A stretch of DNA of 64,000 nucleotides, from assembly GCF_001905885.1 (NCBI RefSeq), contig NZ_LIYH01000003.1:248001-312000 (forward strand), read 5' to 3'. This DNA comes from Streptomyces sp. CB03234. GTDB taxonomy: Bacteria; Actinomycetota; Actinomycetes; Streptomycetales; Streptomycetaceae. This document shows, piece by piece, positions 61,121-64,000 of the stretch. The notes beneath the pieces were generated by a model. That model did not search any database and was not told where the DNA came from. It worked only from the letters and a program-made list of their open reading frames with translations. Position 1 is the stretch's first letter. Every line of letters starts with the position of its first letter. The position numbers were made by a program, and so were the translations under genes.

Positions 61121-62797
61121 TCACGCGAGGTCCGCCTCGGTGTACTCGTCCGTCGCCCCCGCCGCCGTACGCTCGCGCAGCTCGATCCGGCGGATCTTGC
61201 CCGACACGGTCTTGGGCAGCTCGGCGAACTCGATGCGGCGGATGCGCTTGTACGGGGCGAGGACCGCGCGCGAGTGGGCGAACAGCGCCTTCGCCGTCTC
61301 CGGGCCCGGCTCCCAGCCGTCGGCGAGCACGATGTACGCCTTGGGCACCGCGAGCCGGACCGGGTCGGGCGCCGGGACGACCGCCGCCTCCGCCACCGCC
61401 TCGTGCTCCAGCAGCGCGCTCTCCAGCTCGAACGGCGAGATCTTGTAGTCGGAAGCCTTGAAGACATCGTCTCGCCGGCCCACATACGTCACGTATCCGT
61501 CGGCGTCGCGCGAGCCGATGTCGCCGGTGCGGTAGTAGCCGTCGGCCATCGCCTCGGCCGTACGGTCCGGGTCGCCGTGGTAGCCGGTCATCACGCCCAC
61601 GGGGTCGGTGGACAGGTCGACGGCGATCTCGCCCTCCGCCGCGCCCGGCTTCCCCGTCACCGGGTCGAGCAGCTCGATGCGGAAGCCGGGGCTGGGCCGC
61701 CCCATGGACCCGGCCTTCAGCAGCTGGCCGGGGCTGTTGGAGACCTGGACGGCCGTCTCGGTCTGTCCGAAGCCGTCCCGGATGGTCACGCCCCATTCGC
61801 GCCGTACGGTCTCGATCACCTCGGGGTTCAGCGGCTCACCGGCTGCGACGGCCTCCCTGGGCGGGGTGCGCAGCGCGGACAGGTCGGCCTGGATGAGCAT
61901 CCGCCACACGGTGGGCGGGGCGCAGAAGCTGGTGACGCCGTGCCGGTCCATCTCGGCCATCAGGCGGGCGGCGTCGAAGCGCGTGTAGTTGTGGATGAAG
62001 ACGGTCGCCTCGGCGTTCCAGGGCGCGAAGAGGTTCGACCAGGCGTGCTTGGCCCATCCGGGTGAGGAGATGTTGAGGTGGACGTCGCCCGGCTTGAGGC
62101 CGATCCAGTACATCGTCGACAGGTGGCCGATGGGGTATGAGGTGTGGGTGTGCTCGACGAGCTTGGGGCGGGCGGTGGTGCCGGAGGTGAAGTACAGCAT
62201 CAGCGGGTCGTCGGCCCGGGTCTCCCCCGTCGGCTCGAACGGCCCGCAGGCCCCGTAGGCGTCCTCGTACGCGATCCAGTGCGGGACACGGGCGCCGACC
62301 GCGATCGGGGTGTAGTCCCCCGGCACGTCGTCGAACTTCGGCGTGTCCTCGGCGCGCACGATCACATGACGGGCCCGGCCGCGCTCGATGCGGTCGGCGA
62401 GGTCGGCGGGGCCGAGCAGCGGGGTCGCGGGGATGACGACGGCGCGCAGTTTCATCGCGGCGAGGGCGGTCTCCCACAGTTCGACCTGGTTGCCGAGCAT
62501 GACCACGATCCGGTCCCCGGGGCGGACGCCCAGCCCCCGCAGCCAGTTTGCGACCCGGTCGGAGCGGTCGGACAGCTCGGCGAAGGAGAGACGGGTCCGG
62601 GTGCCGTCCTCCTCGACGATGTGCAGCGCCGTCGCGTCGTTGCCCGCCGCGATGACGTCGAACCAGTCGAGCGCCCAGTTGAACCGGGCGGGCCGGGGCC
62701 AGGTGAAGCCGTCGTACGCCCTCTCGTAGTCCTCCCGGTGCCGCAGCAGGAAGTCCCGGGCCGCCCGGAACTCCTCGGTCGCGCCGCTTTCCGCCAT
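61121..62797 (-). CDS. Acyl-CoA synthetase (AMP-dependent, medium-chain type)
   Basis: A 558-residue ANL-superfamily ligase. The AMP-binding P-loop motif is LMLYFTSGTTARPKLVEH. The A5-like motif is GFGQTETA, A7 is YYRTGDIGSRDADGY, A8 is GRRDDVFKASDYKISPFELE, and the catalytic Lys is in LPKTVSGKIRRIELR. The overall pattern, including FNWALDWFDVIAAGNDATAL, fits acetyl/medium-chain acyl-CoA synthetases (AcsM/ACSM-like). It activates a carboxylic acid to its CoA thioester. GAGGAGG precedes ATG 62797. It is divergent from the LysE-type gene. Confidence 0.93.
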   Translation of the reverse strand: MAESGATEEFRAARDFLLRHREDYERAYDGFTWPRPARFNWALDWFDVIAAGNDATALHIVEEDGTRTRLSFAELSDRSDRVANWLRGLGVRPGDRIVVMLGNQVELWETALAAMKLRAVVIPATPLLGPADLADRIERGRARHVIVRAEDTPKFDDVPGDYTPIAVGARVPHWIAYEDAYGACGPFEPTGETRADDPLMLYFTSGTTARPKLVEHTHTSYPIGHLSTMYWIGLKPGDVHLNISSPGWAKHAWSNLFAPWNAEATVFIHNYTRFDAARLMAEMDRHGVTSFCAPPTVWRMLIQADLSALRTPPREAVAAGEPLNPEVIETVRREWGVTIRDGFGQTETAVQVSNSPGQLLKAGSMGRPSPGFRIELLDPVTGKPGAAEGEIAVDLSTDPVGVMTGYHGDPDRTAEAMADGYYRTGDIGSRDADGYVTYVGRRDDVFKASDYKISPFELESALLEHEAVAEAAVVPAPDPVRLAVPKAYIVLADGWEPGPETAKALFAHSRAVLAPYKRIRRIEFAELPKTVSGKIRRIELRERTAAGATDEYTEADLA

Positions 62798-62957
62798 GTG
62801 TCCTCCTCGTTGCCGCGCAGTGCGGGACCGGTCGCCGCCATCGTGTGAGCGGCGCCCAGGTCTCCCTACCCCCGGACGGGGGCGAAGGAGCGGGTACGCG
62901 CGGCCCTGTTGTCCTGACCCTCGCGGTGCTCGGCTCGCGGTGCCTAGGGTGAGGGCC

Positions 62958-63605
62958 ATGGTGTCCACAGACCGCGTGCCGGCCTTCGCGGCCATGTCGC
63001 TGCTCGTGATCGTGATCCCTGGCCCGAGCGTGCTGTTCGTGATCGGCCGCGCCCTCGCGCACGGCCGCCGGACGGCGATGGCGACGGTGCTGGGCAATGT
63101 CGTCGGCTCGTACGTCCTGGTGGTGGCCGTGGCCCTCGGGGTCGGGGCGGCGGTCGAACGGTCGGTGGTCGTGTTCATGGCGGTGAAGCTGGCGGGTGCG
63201 GCGTATCTGGTCTTCCTCGGGGTGCAGGCGTTCCGGCACCGCAAGGAGATGAAGGCGGCCATGCTGAACGCGCCTCCGCCGGCCGCGTCGCGCGGTGACC
63301 TGCGCACTCTGCTGGACGGCGTCGTGGTGGGCGTCACGAACCCGAAGGGCATCGTCTTCTTCGCGGCTGTACTGCCCCAGTTCGTGGACCACGCGGCCGG
63401 TCAGGTGGCGGTCCAGATGCTGCTGCTGGGCCTGGTCCCCATCTGCATCGGCCTGGTCACCGACACCCTGTGGGGCCTGGGCGCGGCGGCGGCCCGCAAC
63501 TGGTTCGCCCGCTCGGACCGCCGCCTGTCGATGGTGGGCGGGGCGGGCGGTTTCGCGATGATCGGCCTGGGCGTGACGGTGGCGGCGACGGGACGCGCGG
63601 ACTAG
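62958..63605 (+). CDS. LysE-family amino acid exporter
   Basis: A 215-residue inner-membrane protein with six hydrophobic helices. It has LLVIVIPGPSVLFVIGRALA (P-G-P-S motif) and GVVVGVTNPKGIVFFAAVLP (N-P-K motif). It exports an amino acid or related compound; the substrate is unknown. The start ATG 62958 follows GAGGG. Its stop overlaps the stop of the convergent winged-helix gene. It is only distantly like the other LysE member at 7315. Confidence 0.92.
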   Translation: MVSTDRVPAFAAMSLLVIVIPGPSVLFVIGRALAHGRRTAMATVLGNVVGSYVLVVAVALGVGAAVERSVVVFMAVKLAGAAYLVFLGVQAFRHRKEMKAAMLNAPPPAASRGDLRTLLDGVVVGVTNPKGIVFFAAVLPQFVDHAAGQVAVQMLLLGLVPICIGLVTDTLWGLGAAAARNWFARSDRRLSMVGGAGGFAMIGLGVTVAATGRAD

Positions 63606-64000
63606 AACGTACCGAACCGCACCTCGCACGCCTTCTGCGGGACCATCGCCGTCATCGTCCGCCCCGCCTCCTCCGCCAGGGCGGCGCGCTGCTCATGGGT
63701 GAGCTCCCCGAACGGCTGCACCGTCACGGTCGCCGTGTCCTTCGTCTCCTCCAGGCGCCAGATGCCCGCGAGGAACCCGTCGACGAGGAAGGTGCGGTAC
63801 GCCTGGTTGCCCTTCCAGGTGCGGTCCTTGTACTCCTTCGGTACGACGCGGGTGCGGTCGGCGTGCGAGAGCAGCAGGTTGTCGAACTCGGGCAGGAAGC
63901 GCGGCGGTGCCGGGGTGTCCGGGTCGGGGCGGGGTGCGTCGGGCAGGTCGAAGAGTTCGGTGCCGTACGCGTCCTGGAAGGTGAGGAGCCGGGGCCTCAG
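63602..64000 (-). CDS. Winged-helix DNA-binding (HTH_42/YcaQ-like) protein, 5' end outside window
   Basis: The visible 132 C-terminal residues include RFLPEFDNLLLSHADRTRVV, RTFLVDGFLAGIWRLEETKD and an ending EVRFGTF. This is the characteristic C-terminal part of the winged-helix DNA-binding domain family related to AlkZ/YcaQ DNA glycosylases. It may act in DNA repair or regulation. The N-terminal part and start are beyond the window edge. Confidence 0.82.
   Translation of the reverse strand: MRPRLLTFQDAYGTELFDLPDAPRPDPDTPAPPRFLPEFDNLLLSHADRTRVVPKEYKDRTWKGNQAYRTFLVDGFLAGIWRLEETKDTATVTVQPFGELTHEQRAALAEEAGRTMTAMVPQKACEVRFGTF

Overview
This is a chromosomal segment of a high-GC actinomycete, almost certainly Streptomyces. 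The signs are very high GC at third codon positions, frequent GTG starts and ATGA/GTGA start-stop overlaps. Family content agrees: a single complete mce locus, a CebR-type box in front of a cellulose-active LPMO, DUF5955, an Hanks-type kinase, LuxR two-component pairs, and the allantoin/glyoxylate genes known from Streptomyces. No rRNA, convincing tRNA, insertion sequence or CRISPR array was seen.

Layout. 1-9.6 kb: a thioesterase/P450 pair, a histidine kinase-response regulator pair, a secreted AA10 LPMO behind a perfect CebR box, a frameshifted membrane protein gene, an S41 peptidase, a B3/4-domain protein, and a LysE exporter divergent from a MocR regulator. 10.3-14 kb: allantoicase and allantoinase (minus strand) divergent from the IclR-family regulator allR. 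14.5-20.5 kb: a MacB-like ABC transporter divergent from a two-component system, DUF5955, and a membrane Ser/Thr kinase. 20.6-23.1 kb: a nucleotidyltransferase and malate synthase. 23.1-29.4 kb: mostly hypothetical genes, including a secreted protein/membrane protein pair and a collagen-like repeat protein. 29.6-37.1 kb (minus strand): two NCS2 purine permeases around an 8-oxoguanine-type deaminase, then uricase, hydroxyisourate hydrolase, OHCU decarboxylase, an HTH gene and a thiamine-binding protein. 37.2-39.4 kb: a secreted transglycosylase and a sigma factor with membrane and Pro-rich extensions. 39.7-50.6 kb: the mce lipid-import operon. 50.7-54.2 kb: hyi, glxR and catalase. 54.6-57.9 kb: small accessory genes, a trypsin-like protease and an amidase. 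58-59.8 kb: gcl. 59.9-64 kb: a broken Mrr-like gene, a degraded gene remnant, an acyl-CoA synthetase, another LysE exporter and a truncated winged-helix gene.

How it fits together. The window holds most of a purine-to-central-metabolism route that is split into five blocks. Purines enter through the NCS2 permeases. Urate goes to allantoin (uricase, uraH, uraD), and catalase can remove the H2O2 made by uricase. Allantoinase and allantoicase give ureidoglycolate, and the resulting glyoxylate leaves either through malate synthase or through gcl-hyi-glxR. Two palindromic DNA elements tie these scattered blocks together. Element A, TTCC-N7-GGAA, lies before allR, aceB, hyi (twice) and gcl (twice). 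Element B, TCAAC-N5-GTTGA, lies before allB, aceB, the uraD operon and the catalase gene. AllR is the obvious candidate for element A. The owner of element B is open. Start codons were chosen from ribosome-binding sites, overlaps and family length, and remain predictions.
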